This document shows positions 1-9,200 of a stretch of 64,000 nt of DNA, one piece after another. Source of the DNA: Romanomermis culicivorax (Eukaryota; Nematoda; Enoplea; Mermithida; Mermithidae); NCBI GenBank assembly GCA_963922205.1, contig CAWUHX010000218.1, positions 434,001-498,000 of the forward strand. The letters are read 5' to 3'. Below the pieces are notes generated by a model. That model was not told the DNA's origin, searched no databases, and was given only the letters and a program-made list of their open reading frames with translations. Numbering within the stretch: the first letter of the stretch is position 1; each line of letters begins with the position of its first letter. Both the position numbers and the translations under genes were made by a program.

Positions 1-201
1 AAATCCAAAATTTTGAGGTGGGGTTCCAAAATTTGTAAAATTTTTGGGAGGGGGCCGAAAAACTCCCAAAAAAGTTGAAAAATTTTCGGAAATTTTCCCA
101 AAAAAGCCACTTTTTCCGAGTTTGGGTATACGGTTGACCAAGCTGGGGGTGGGGGTTCCGACATTTGAGTATAGGGTTCGACCAAGTTGGTGGGTGGGGT
201 T

Positions 202-609
202 CATACATGCACGTGGAGGGTTTCGACTCCCAGCAGACTTTGATTGACCCCCAGCAGATTCTTGCTGACCCCCAGCAGATTTGACCACCCCAGCAATGAT
301 ACAGAAAATGACGAAGGAGAATGAGCAAGAGACAAGAGAAAGTCATCATAAAAATGAGAATGGTGCTGTAGTTTAACAATTTTTCTAAACAAAGCATACT
401 TGATTCCAAAAGAGTAACATTAAAACTTTTTAAAGGCGCAGTCTAAGCAAATAATTTCACAAATCTGCCTAATATTAATTAAAGAATATGCTGCTTGGTT
501 GAAGACCTGTCTAAGACCTTTTTTTCGTTATCAAGGATGAAAAAAAAATTTGCATTCCACCCCCTGTGCTGGCTGACCCCCAGCAGAATTTCTATGCTGT
601 GCATGTATG
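202..609. mobile_element. L1: MITE with CATACATGCACG / GTGCATGTATG ends
   Basis: The left end CATACATGCACG is at 202 and the right end GTGCATGTATG at 599-609. The 8-bp duplication GTGGGGTT lies at 194-201 and again at 3099-3106, after the A1 insertion and its duplication CATGTATG (3091-3098). The body carries repeated 'GACCCCCAGCAGA' units. A second copy (L2) at 37187-37567 has the same ends and its own 8-bp duplication, which supports the boundaries. There is no transposase, so it is non-autonomous. The 8-bp duplication suggests hAT-type mobilisation. Confidence 0.8.
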
Positions 610-1345
610 CATACCTGTACTCGGGGGGGGGGGACCCCCCCAACTTGGCCAACCCTGTTCCCAAAATCATTTACCCCCCAACCCCCCCAGTTTGGAAAAA
701 ATTAAAAAAATTTGCAAAAAAGTGTATGTTTTTTGGTCTTTTTTAGAAAAAATTTCGACTTTTTCTACCCCCCCCCCCCCAACTGACCGGAGGTCTTACA
801 GTTAAGGTAAAGTGGGGTAACTTTGGTCAATTTCACTTGAAACATCGCCGAATTTTTTCTCTGTTAGATATGCAGATACAACTTGGCACACTAATGTGTA
901 AGTGATCAGTGCATGTTACTGTGTAAGGAAATTGAAATCAAAATAAAATTGAGAAATTTGTGGGTCGACTAAGTTGCAATTTTTTTATGAAAATTTTCAA
1001 ATTGAAAAAAATTTGGGTTTCACTCATCCACTGCGCTCAAAACTTTCACTAACAAAACAATTAAGTGTCTTTAGAGAGTTTCTCTTTTCTGTTTTGTATA
1101 AAAAAATAACTAACCCATTTTCGAGCAAAAAAATTGGTCCAAAAGCGGGAAACTTTGGCCAGTTGGCGGGGAACTTTGATCAGGGCGGGTAACTTTGGTC
1201 ACATTATGTTTTGGCGGGTAACTTTGGTCAAATTAAAATTTTTTGTGCCACACATTTTTCTACTTATAATAATTTGATCTTACTTCTTTTTCAGACGAAT
1301 TATTTTATCCTGTATATAATTTTCATCCATTAGGTACGTCACAAT

Positions 1346-1450
1346 ATGGTCAGGCATTACAAAACAAAGCCTGATGTGCGCAAATACCTGACTAATTACT
1401 CAACAGAAGATATCAAAAAGGCCATCGAGGCTTTTTTGATATCTTCTGTT
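1346..1450 (+). pseudogene. N-terminal fragment resembling a psq-type (pogo/jerky/CENP-B-like) DNA-binding domain
   Basis: The frame opens at ATG 1346 and reads MVRHYKTKPDVRKY, then a stretch ending IKKAIEAF. Pogo, Tigger and jerky-like proteins start with the pattern M-x-R-x-Y-K-R-K-T followed by a helix with (K)KAIEA, so the resemblance is to the first helix of the psq helix-turn-helix. After about 30 residues the frame runs into a 23-bp fold-back palindrome and then into hAT DNA, so the rest of the gene is missing. It lies inside element P and probably derives from that element's transposase. A host exon is possible but less likely. Confidence 0.4.
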
Positions 1451-1451
1451 G
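1401..1451. repeat. Fold-back palindrome at the broken hAT junction
   Basis: The arm 1401-1423 (CAACAGAAGATATCAAAAAG then GCC) is matched in inverse by 1429-1451 with one mismatch, around the 5-base spacer ATCGA. The left arm is part of the psq-like frame, so the right arm is probably an inverted copy of it. Truncated hAT sequence starts at the next base. Confidence 0.85.
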
Positions 1452-2931
1452 AAAAAACCAAAAAATTGGAAAATCTCTGGTTTTTTGGTTTTTTTGGTTT
1501 TTTCCAAAATCATTGGGAAACTGTTTTTTCACATTAGTCGATCTTCTAGGCATGTATTGGTGTCTATCTAAATCAACAAAACAATTAATTTAGTTGAATT
1601 GACTTCATTACAAAGTAGAAAAAAGTGGTATTTTTATGATACATTTCGTACTCAAAAGATGTAATATAAATCAATCGATATCCTTGGTATCCATCTTGCA
1701 ACCACACATTTAGTATATGAGTCAACTTTGCTATAATTTGCTCACAAAAAAGTAGACACTAAATCTTTCGTGGAGTGTACTCTGACCATACGGGGTGACA
1801 TCCATTGATCCATATCATCTTCAAAATGTTATAAAATATGATTGAGTTTAATATACTGAATTTATTGTTACGGTAAGCTTTTTAATTTTCTTAGCTCGAA
1901 ATTTCAGAATATAAATGAGACAACAATAATAAAATTTTATACAGATCAGTCAAGCATACTGTAGGTTAACAAAGAGAGGAGCTTTTGAGTGGTTCATTTT
2001 TATGGGACTTGACGTCGCTACTAAGTAGAAAAAATCATACAAAAATATGTATCTATCATGAAAGCGAGAATAATATATAAAGACCCATTTGCTGTAGTTA
2101 TAGCTCGCAGACAGGTTTGGAAAGCAAAAATTTGGAAACATCTGTAATGTCCATGTGTGACCTTCAACTGCAGTCTGTAATATTAATAACATATGTAATA
2201 ATCTATCCATTTAAAACCCTCTTATCGAAAACGGTATACCTAAAAATTGTTTCATTTCGACTTCTCTGTGTATATGTTATGTGATGCATTGCATACCTGT
2301 AAGACCTCCGACCAGTTGGGGGGGGGGGGTAAATCCGAAATTTTTTTTTGGGGGGGGGGGGGTAGGAAAAAGTCGAAATTTTTCCCAAAAAAGGCCAAAA
2401 AACATACACTTTTTTGAAAATTTTTTCAATTTTTTCCAAACTGGGGGGGGGGGGGTTGGGGCGGGGGGGTTCCCCCCCAACCCCCCCAAGTACAGGTATG
2501 ATGCATTGATACAATTCTGTAGTTGATTTATTTTGAGTTTTGATTACGTAACATTGTGTATTGTATATTTCTCTTTATTTGTAATTTTTCATCTTTTCCT
2601 TGGATTTGCCTCTTACATATCGCATGCTCTGTTCCATTTTACTTTTCTTGTGTTCTTCACTCATAGTTCCTTTTTTATGTGCCCACTATTACTGTATTTC
2701 TATTGCTAAATAGGGATTTCCTATAGCATAAAATGATGACACTTCTGATAAGATTAATACTTCTAGCTGCCATTTTACGGCTCCCTAACTAGTCTTAGAT
2801 GATACAGGGAGCTTCCGGCAATTTTTTACATAGTTATTTTGATGTACCAAACATTCTAAGGAATTAAACCAGAAAAAACCACTAAAAACCAAAAAGTCGA
2901 AATTTCAAAAGTTTGGTTTTTGCCAACCCTG
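1452..2931. mobile_element. hAT-1: truncated non-autonomous hAT-type element (inverse of 30905-33532)
   Basis: It matches, in inverse orientation, the element at 30905-33532 along nearly all of its length. The right end TTGCCAACCCTG is intact at 2931. The left terminus (about 50 bases including CAGGGTTGGCAAGG) is missing and replaced by the fold-back palindrome. It carries A2 at 2292-2500. It lacks the A4 and H insertions seen in the other copy, where only single target words are present (CATTGATC 1803-1810; ATTGGTGT 1556-1563). No transposase frame is visible. Confidence 0.8.
2292..2500. mobile_element. A2: A-family MITE, complete, 209 bp
   Basis: Ends are CATACCTGTAAG and AAGTACAGGTATG, with the exact 8-bp duplication ATGCATTG at 2284-2291 and 2501-2508. 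The paralogous hAT copy has the unoccupied site CAATGCAT at 31360-31367. The body has G runs of up to about 13 bases, a shared A-family trait. Non-coding. Confidence 0.92.
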
Positions 2932-3128
2932 CTTATGAGATGATGTGTTTAATCGATTTGTCTGACATTTTTGACATATGAGTTCCATGAAACATTTTTA
3001 CGAATTCCCCATGTATAACAAGCTATATGTTGGAGAAGTCGAATTGACTCGATTTTGACCAAAGTTACCCCACTTTACCTTACAGGTATGCATGTATGGT
3101 GGGGTTCTCCCGCCAATTACAGGTATGC

Positions 3129-4390
3129 CATACCAGTAAGACCTCCGACCAGTTGGGGGGGGGTGTAAATCCGAAATTTTTGGGAGGGGGGGGGGGTAGA
3201 AAAAAATCGAAATTTTTCTCAAAAAAGGCCAAAAAACACTTTTTTGCAAATTTTTTCCAAACTGGGGGGCACTGTTTGTTTTTCCACATTTGCACTATAA
3301 TGTGGAAAAAAAATCTGGAATGTGGAAAAAATTTTTGAGGTCTTTCCACAAATGTGGAAGAAAAATTTGGGGTTTTCATATTGAAAAGATGCATTTTGGT
3401 GCATTTTAGAAGGTCATAATCTCAAAATTTTCCGGCGCTTCGCGCCGGTTATAACTTTAATAATCATCATTATTCATTAAATAGTTCAGGCGCGGCTTTT
3501 ATCATGTCTACCTTCATTTATCACTTAATCTATAATAGTTTTCATCATCTTAAACGTAGTATCTCATGTTTTAATTGGTTATCTTCAACATTTTATCATA
3601 ATATTTAATGAAGATTCGCATTTTTTCCTTTAGAGAAAGATGAATACACGTCAAGTCTCTATGATTTATGATGCGATTATTTCTTTGCTAACGTAAAATC
3701 AATTTAAAAGCTTCTTGAAAATATCTTTCGGAAATTTATATTCTTCTTACTCATATATTTTCGACCAAGTTCATGAGAGTTTACAAATAAATTACAGATT
3801 TTAAAATTTTTCAAGTAAAATTCTAGAAATTACGACTCTTGAACACTAAATTGGAATCTAATTCTTGAAATAAATGTTCGGAAAAATGATTTTCCAGCAT
3901 CCCAGAATGTCAATATACCCGAAAAATTTTCCGGCGCAAGCGCCGGAAAGTACCATCTTTTTTGGGCTTTCACTTGTCATCATAGAGGACTTGACCATTG
4001 ATTTCTTGTGTAATTCAAGTCAATTATGCTCTTGGATAGTTTGCTAGAAAATTTGTTCAACAACGCTTGTAGATTAGGCTTTTAAGTCGAACATTTCAAT
4101 TTTTTTCTCCAATTTTAATGAATTAACTTCTCTAAAAACACCGGAAGGCTTGAAAAAGCTCAAAAACAGTGCGATAAAGCGTCTGTGAGCATTTTTAAGC
4201 CAAAAAACGGATTTCAAGACGAAAAAAAATTTTTTCCACATGTGGAAAAAAATTTTGACCCCTTCCCACATTTGTGGAAAAAAAACAGTGCTGGGGGGGT
4301 TGGATGATTTTGGGTACAGGGTTGGCCAAGTTGGGGGAGTCCACCCCCAACCACAGGTATAGGGTACCCCCTCCTAAGTACAGGTATGAG
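3129..4390. mobile_element. A3: A-family MITE split by B1
   Basis: It starts CATACCAGTAAGACC at 3129 and ends GTACAGGTATGAG at 4390. AGGTATGC flanks it at 3121-3128 and 4391-4398. It sits in the extreme end of the outer A0 element. B1 interrupts it inside the CTGGGGGG tract. Because the duplicated word resembles the family's own terminus, the right boundary could be off by two bases. Confidence 0.7.
3270..4290. mobile_element. B1: hAT-like MITE with TTCCACA/TGTGGAA ends and CCGGCGC core, 1021 bp
   Basis: It starts CACTGTTTGTTTTTCCACA and ends TGTGGAAAAAAAACAGTG, with exact 8-bp duplication CTGGGGGG at 3262-3269 and 4291-4298. Each end has several palindromic words of the type TTCCACAAATGTGGAA. 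Two GC-rich palindromes lie inside, CCGGCGCTTCGCGCCGG near 3431 and CCGGCGCAAGCGCCGG near 3932. No transposase. B2 (33696-34725) is an inverse copy. Confidence 0.92.
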
Positions 4391-4410
4391 AGGTATGCAT
4401 TGAACAAGAT

Positions 4411-5255
4411 CACAGTTTTTTTTTTGTGCCAAAACATGGTTTTTGGCACAGAAAAATTTGGAATGGCACAAAAAATTTTGAGCGTTTGTGCCAATTGGCA
4501 CAAATTTTTTGGCCGGTCAAATATTAAATTTCCTTGATTTCTAGACGTTTTAGGGGCTGAAAATGCAAAAATTTTTCGGCGCTCCGCGCCGAATCAATGA
4601 ATAATATTATATTTCCCATTCGTATATTTGACGAACGCAAACGATTTCTCTTCGATTAGTGTATTAGTGTCGTTGCAGCAAACTTCATAGGCTGTCAAGA
4701 CTGATGAGTGAAAAGAAATTCTGAATATTCTCTCCTCATTCAGTCAGATTCGGATTTGAAACTGAAATTCTTTTTGTGTTTGATTGATTCAAATAGAAAA
4801 GTCGATGTCGTTGATAACGGTACAATGTTTCGATCGAAAATTAACACGATTTTCTACTTTATTTTCTCTAGTCTTTACATGGTTGTTAAATATACATAAC
4901 ATAGATATTCGTTCGTAGTCGAAAATTGAATCAATTTCAACTTTCTGAACAATTCTAGAGCTATTTAAATTGTCACTCACAGCATTCCATTTCTTTTTGG
5001 GATTTCGTGAACTATTTTGTTGCACAGTTTTTTCTTTTCTCACTGACATGATGATTAGCTGAAAAATAGGTTGGGCACGATTTTTACAGAAAATTAATGC
5101 GTTAAACGTCAACTTTTTATCAAACTTTTGGCCTAAAACTTTTCCGCAGTTTTCAGTATGTCTCTAGTGAAAAAAAATTTTTTGTGCCATTGGCACAAAT
5201 TTTTTTGGGCTCTTGTGCCAATTGGCACAAATGTCCATGCACAAAAAAAACGCTG
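4411..5255. mobile_element. C1: hAT-like MITE with TTGTGCC/GGCACAA ends and CGGCGC core, 845 bp
   Basis: It starts CACAGTTTTTTTTTTGTGCC and ends TGCACAAAAAAAACGCTG, with exact 8-bp duplication AACAAGAT at 4403-4410 and 5256-5263. The end words are TTGTGCCAATTGGCACAA. The core palindrome CGGCGCTCCGCGCCG is near 4578. Several long chance frames inside recur in C2 and appear to be non-coding. Confidence 0.92.
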
Positions 5256-5854
5256 AACAAGATAGACAACGAAGGAAACAAATGGAAAGAAGTTCGAAAA
5301 TCAATGTATTTTACTTCTATTGTACAGTAAATTTCGGCAGAAAACTGAAATGCAAAGCCCATTAAAACTTGACTTTTGAAAGATAGCTTTATTCTGGAGA
5401 ATATCAAGTCATTTTGCCAGATTTAAATGATGCCAAAATGCTAGATCTCTGCAGACAGTGCCAGATCTGGCATCGAAAATGGCAGTCTGGCAATATTGGA
5501 GGTGCCACTTGAGAAGGGTTGTTATGCGACAGTAAAAGAGCAATTTGTACATGCCCTATTATTGCATTCGCAAACTTCTACCTTTAATAATCCTCTATTC
5601 CACACACCCACCCGTGATATTATGAGTAGGATAACAGATTACCCGATCGGTGCCCCATAATGCCGATAATTGGTTGATGTCTGACATAAAGCTTAGATCC
5701 CGAATAAGGAACCTTGCATAGGGTGCCGCAAAGACTACATTTGTACTGTATATACACATATAATAAATATATATCAGCAAATGAAGACGATTTTTCGTAA
5801 AAAACACTTCATGCGGCAATAAATGATAGATAAACAATGATAAAAACTAAATAA
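5256..5854. other. Downstream flank of VPS35L
   Basis: No gene or clear element is seen. On the minus strand, downstream of the stop codon, possible polyadenylation words are ATTAAA near 5582-5587 and AATAAA near 5384-5389. At 5415-5500 there is a patch repeating GCCAGA/TCTGGC words. The 3' end of the transcript cannot be set from sequence alone. Confidence 0.3.
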
Positions 5855-6286
5855 TCACGAATATTCCGCACAAATTTTCAACAATCGCTGTAAACCATCA
5901 CTGGACGTCGACCGCAATAAAAAATGTGCGAGCAAAGCTTGCCGACGTTTCTCTAGAGACTTGTTTTTCGTTTTACCACTCAAAATCCATAAATTTATAG
6001 CCAAATTGAATAAATTATCGCAATCGGAATTGTCGATTTCATTTTCACAATCGCTCAAATCGCCGAAGATAAGAATTAATTCGAATAAGTTCAGAGCCAA
6101 TGTTGATTTCGTATTGAACTTTTCCAGCTCGTCGCACCGTTTTACGTTCGATTGTGAATTCCCTGCTAACGAAGAATATTCTTGCATCGATTTTAGAATT
6201 AGGTTCGTGATAGCAGTGGCTTTTTTATCACATTCATCGATATATTCTTTGCTGCCACCATGTAATTTGCTATTAGATTGACATCC
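5855..6286 (-). CDS. VPS35L: VPS35L coding exon 10, with stop codon
   Basis: Residues ~912-1054 plus TGA at 5857-5855. The acceptor is TTTTTCAG|GGATGT. It begins near LHGGSKEYIDECDKKA (human LYGGDSKFLAENNKL) and ends with a helical C-terminus at ICAEYS. Confidence 0.92.
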   Translation of the reverse strand, partial: GCQSNSKLHGGSKEYIDECDKKATAITNLILKSMQEYSSLAGNSQSNVKRCDELEKFNTKSTLALNLFELILIFGDLSDCENEIDNSDCDNLFNLAINLWILSGKTKNKSLEKRRQALLAHFLLRSTSSDGLQRLLKICAEYS

Positions 6287-9200
6287 CTGAAAAAGATTAA
6301 AATATTGTCGCATAAAAATTTCAGTGGTCCAAGAACGGCTCGCATAAGCACTAAATTACAATAATCACACAGTCAGCGGTTCCGGTTTCCTACATTGGCG
6401 GGAAAACGACGCCTGTATGATACCAGAATGTCATTTGCTTCCGAAGTGAACAGATTGAGGGGCATTGTTTAATATAAAGTCATTGTGTCCATTGATTATT
6501 TTGGTGTTCCAGGAAAATCGAGAAATTTGATGAGGAATCAGTTTTTTCTGCACAGTGCAGACTTTCTAGACTGCGTGTAGAATTTTTTTGGTGATTTCTG
6601 CACTGGTGCAACATTTTTTGAGTCATTTTTTGGATCACATATATTCTTCTATAATGTGACAGTCATTGATTCTGAACTATTAAAATCAATTATTTTGTCA
6701 AAAACTATAAATTCGTTCAAATTTAACATTGAATTACACATTTAATTTGCTTTTTAAAGATATAAAATATTGTTGTGTTGTAACAGGCACTGTTTTTCCC
6801 CAAATAGTGCTTTTTGGGGAAAAAATTCAGAAGAGGAGAAAAAATTTTGGGCACTTTCCCCATTCGAAAAAGAAAATTTTGGGGATCCGATACAGAAAAG
6901 ATGCATTTTAGGTCATAATCTCGACATTTTCCGGCGCTTCGGGCCGGTTATAACTTCAATAATCATTATTATGTATTACCTAGCTCAGGCACGGCTTTTA
7001 ACATGTCTACCTTCACTAATCTTCAATATTTTATCTTGATATTTAATGAAGATTTACATTTTTTCCTTGACACATTTTTTGAGAAAGATCAATACGTCAA
7101 CTCTAGACTTTCCGAAGCGATTATTCTTTTCTTAACGTGAAATCAATTCAAATGCTTCATGGAAGTAGTTTTGGGAAATTTTTACTCTTCTTACTCACAT
7201 CTTTTTGGCCAAGTTTCTGAAAGTTTATGAGAAAATTTTGATCCCTTTCCCATTTGGGGAAAAGACCTGGACAAAAAAACAGTGGTAACCGCAGTGCAGA
7301 AACTTTTTTTGGCTTTTCTGCACTGTGCAGAAAGCCGGGTGTACAAAAAACACTGTGGAACAGTCTTGCGGGTAAACAGCTAAATAAGATATTACCAAAG
7401 ATTTTATTTAAAAAGAATTTTATAAAAAAGATAAAATGCTTATAAGCAAACATGCACGGCAAGAATTTTTCAGGGGGGAGGGTCCATGGACTTTTTTCCA
7501 GGGGGTAGGGGGGGTGGGTGAGCAAAAAAACAAAAAAATGTTCTGTAAGCCCGTTTTTCATACAAAATATGCACAAAAATCATCAAAAAAGCTGTCTTGG
7601 AAAAAGTTCAGGGGAGTGTTTGACGACTTTTTTTGGCCAGGGGGGGCGGCCAGGGTCTCAGGTATGGGGATTTACCCCCCTACCCCCCTATGTGCACGTA
7701 TGCTTATAAGATACAGAATCAACAAACAAGATCCGTCTATTGTAAAGGTTTCATTTTTCAGTCAAGCATTAAAAAACATCATGACCAAATTCCTGATCAA
7801 TTTGTAGCTCTCCGACGAACGAAGTACATTGCTCACTTCGGAAAACTGAACATTTGCCTTGAAACACTATTTCTGCCCTTTGGAAAAATAAGGGATCAAA
7901 AATGTCAATTTTTTAGTGCTTCACACCATAAATATTATTTTTCAAATTTAAATCAACTGTTTTCCTTCACAAATCCTCTACCAAAATTTTGAGCGGACAT
8001 AGATCACATAGACCACAGAGTTTCGTTAAATGTATGTATAACAACATGAAATTTCATAACAAGAAACTAGAGTTGATAATCTACTGGGGGAACGATCCCT
8101 GGTTGACGGCTGAGTTTTTAAGCCATATTTATAATTCACGGTATGGCCACGCGCCGTGACCAATCAGACTGCGCTAGGAAAAACTTATGTTAAAAATGAT
8201 TGGTTGCACGTCACGTGCACAGAAATTCGATTGATCACGGCTGCCGTGACGATTAAATGCGGCTTTAGAACTCTTAGGCGTATCATCTATCGGACAAACC
8301 TGCACATGTTGTCTTGAAACTGTTATACAAACTGAAAAACAAGTTATGTTGGAAAATAGACACTGTAAAGCTAAAATCATGGAAATCGCCGATGAACCGA
8401 TAGTTTGTTTATCTTAAAATGCTTCCAAATAATAAAAGTGGAAAGCAAGTAGTATTTCAGATTTTTAGGATTTTCTGATTAACAGTATATCATATAGGAC
8501 TGGAAATTAGTGAGCATACTTTTCTAATCTTTAACAATTTTTCGAGTGAAAAATTTTACATTAAGAGCTTTATGTAAACGATTTTTACGACCAGGCCTGT
8601 GGCCAGGAATTTTTTTTGGGGGGAGGGTACACATTTTTTCACTCAATTTACCGTAAAATTGACATTTCTGACTTGACTTTCTTTCTTCTGACTTGACTTG
8701 AAAAAAAACCAAGGTTCCACCTTTGCTTTTTTTCAACACTTCAAACATTTTGGGGGAGGGGCCATGGCTCCCAAACCCCCTGCCTATAGGCCTGTTTACG
8801 ACAGTACTGATTTGTGCCACTTTTCTATTTGGAAGCATTTAATAAAAAACAGACTATAGCCTCAGAATTCTGTAAACGTAAAACATTCTTGTCTAGTATT
8901 AACTAATAATTAACAAATGATGTTGACAGCAGCTTTCTAAAAAGTTTCAAGTATGTCATAAACAAATTCTAAAAACAAGAAAGATCAAAAAAGAAAGGAA
9001 ATCAAATGAAACTTACCGGAATTTCGTATTCAGAATCGATTTGGCAAACATTAACTAAGAAAATCAAAAAATTCATCATTAACATAATCTTTTCGTAAAT
9101 ACTTTCGGGAGACCAATCAAAACTGATCACCACTTTGAACAACGCGTCGAAATAAAACAAGGGTTCTTTGTCCGGCGGATAGGGTACATACAATAATAAG

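Larger units (their letters stand above)
803..3082. mobile_element. P: DNA element with TAAGGTAAAGTGGGG inverted ends, psq-type N-terminal relic
   Basis: The left end TAAGGTAAAGTGGGGTAACT (803) is matched by the inverted right end ending CCCCACTTTACCTTA (3082). The word GGGTAACTTTGGTCA is repeated inside the left arm (1140-1230). Intact A copies read GGAGGTCTTACAGGTATG at this point, so the flanks share CTTACAG; the target duplication is therefore unclear (6-7 bp, or TA). Inside is a short coding relic resembling the psq/CENP-B DNA-binding start of pogo/Tigger transposases. A truncated hAT copy is nested at 1452-2931. Superfamily is uncertain. Confidence 0.6.
610..3090. mobile_element. A1: A-family MITE, split by element P
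   Basis: It begins CATACCTGTAC at 610 and ends ACAGGTATG at 3090, with the 8-bp duplication CATGTATG at 602-609 and 3091-3098. It landed in the last eight bases of L1. Orientation is inverse to A2 and A4. The arms carry the long G/C homopolymer runs typical of the family. The right arm is cut off at about 802 by element P and resumes at 3083. Non-autonomous. Confidence 0.8.
1..4397. mobile_element. Outer A-type MITE (A0), left end outside window, split by nested insertions
   Basis: Bases 1-201 resemble the inverted copy of the element at 61938-62230 (runs of G, the word TTTTCCCAAAAAAG, 'GGTTGACCAAG'). The sequence resumes at 3107 and ends with the A-type terminus CAATTACAGGTATG at 3127. Removing L1 (with its nested contents) restores a continuous element. 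A3 is inserted in its last bases, so the terminal AGGTATG recurs at 4391-4397. The left terminus is not in the window. No coding capacity is seen. The family assignment rests on the shared terminus and G-rich body. Confidence 0.6.

Noticed and set aside
2203-2514. 103-codon proline-rich frame
   Set aside because: It is translation of the G/C homopolymer runs of MITE A2. Similar proline/glycine-rich frames at 495-805, 31841-32083 and 60499-60830 have the same cause.
803-3082. Simple TA target duplication for element P
   Set aside because: Other A-family copies show the uninterrupted sequence GGTCTTACAGGTATG, so TA alone does not explain the extra bases. The duplication is left undecided.
4789-5112. 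107-codon minus-strand frame
   Set aside because: It lies wholly within MITE C1, and related sequence recurs in C2 without a conserved frame.
7157-7576. 139-codon minus-strand frame
   Set aside because: It spans the boundaries of D1, J1 and K1, so it is a chance frame across separate insertions.
8524-8838. 104-codon minus-strand frame
   Set aside because: It runs through MITE M1 and its flanks. It is not conserved and sits inside a VPS35L intron.
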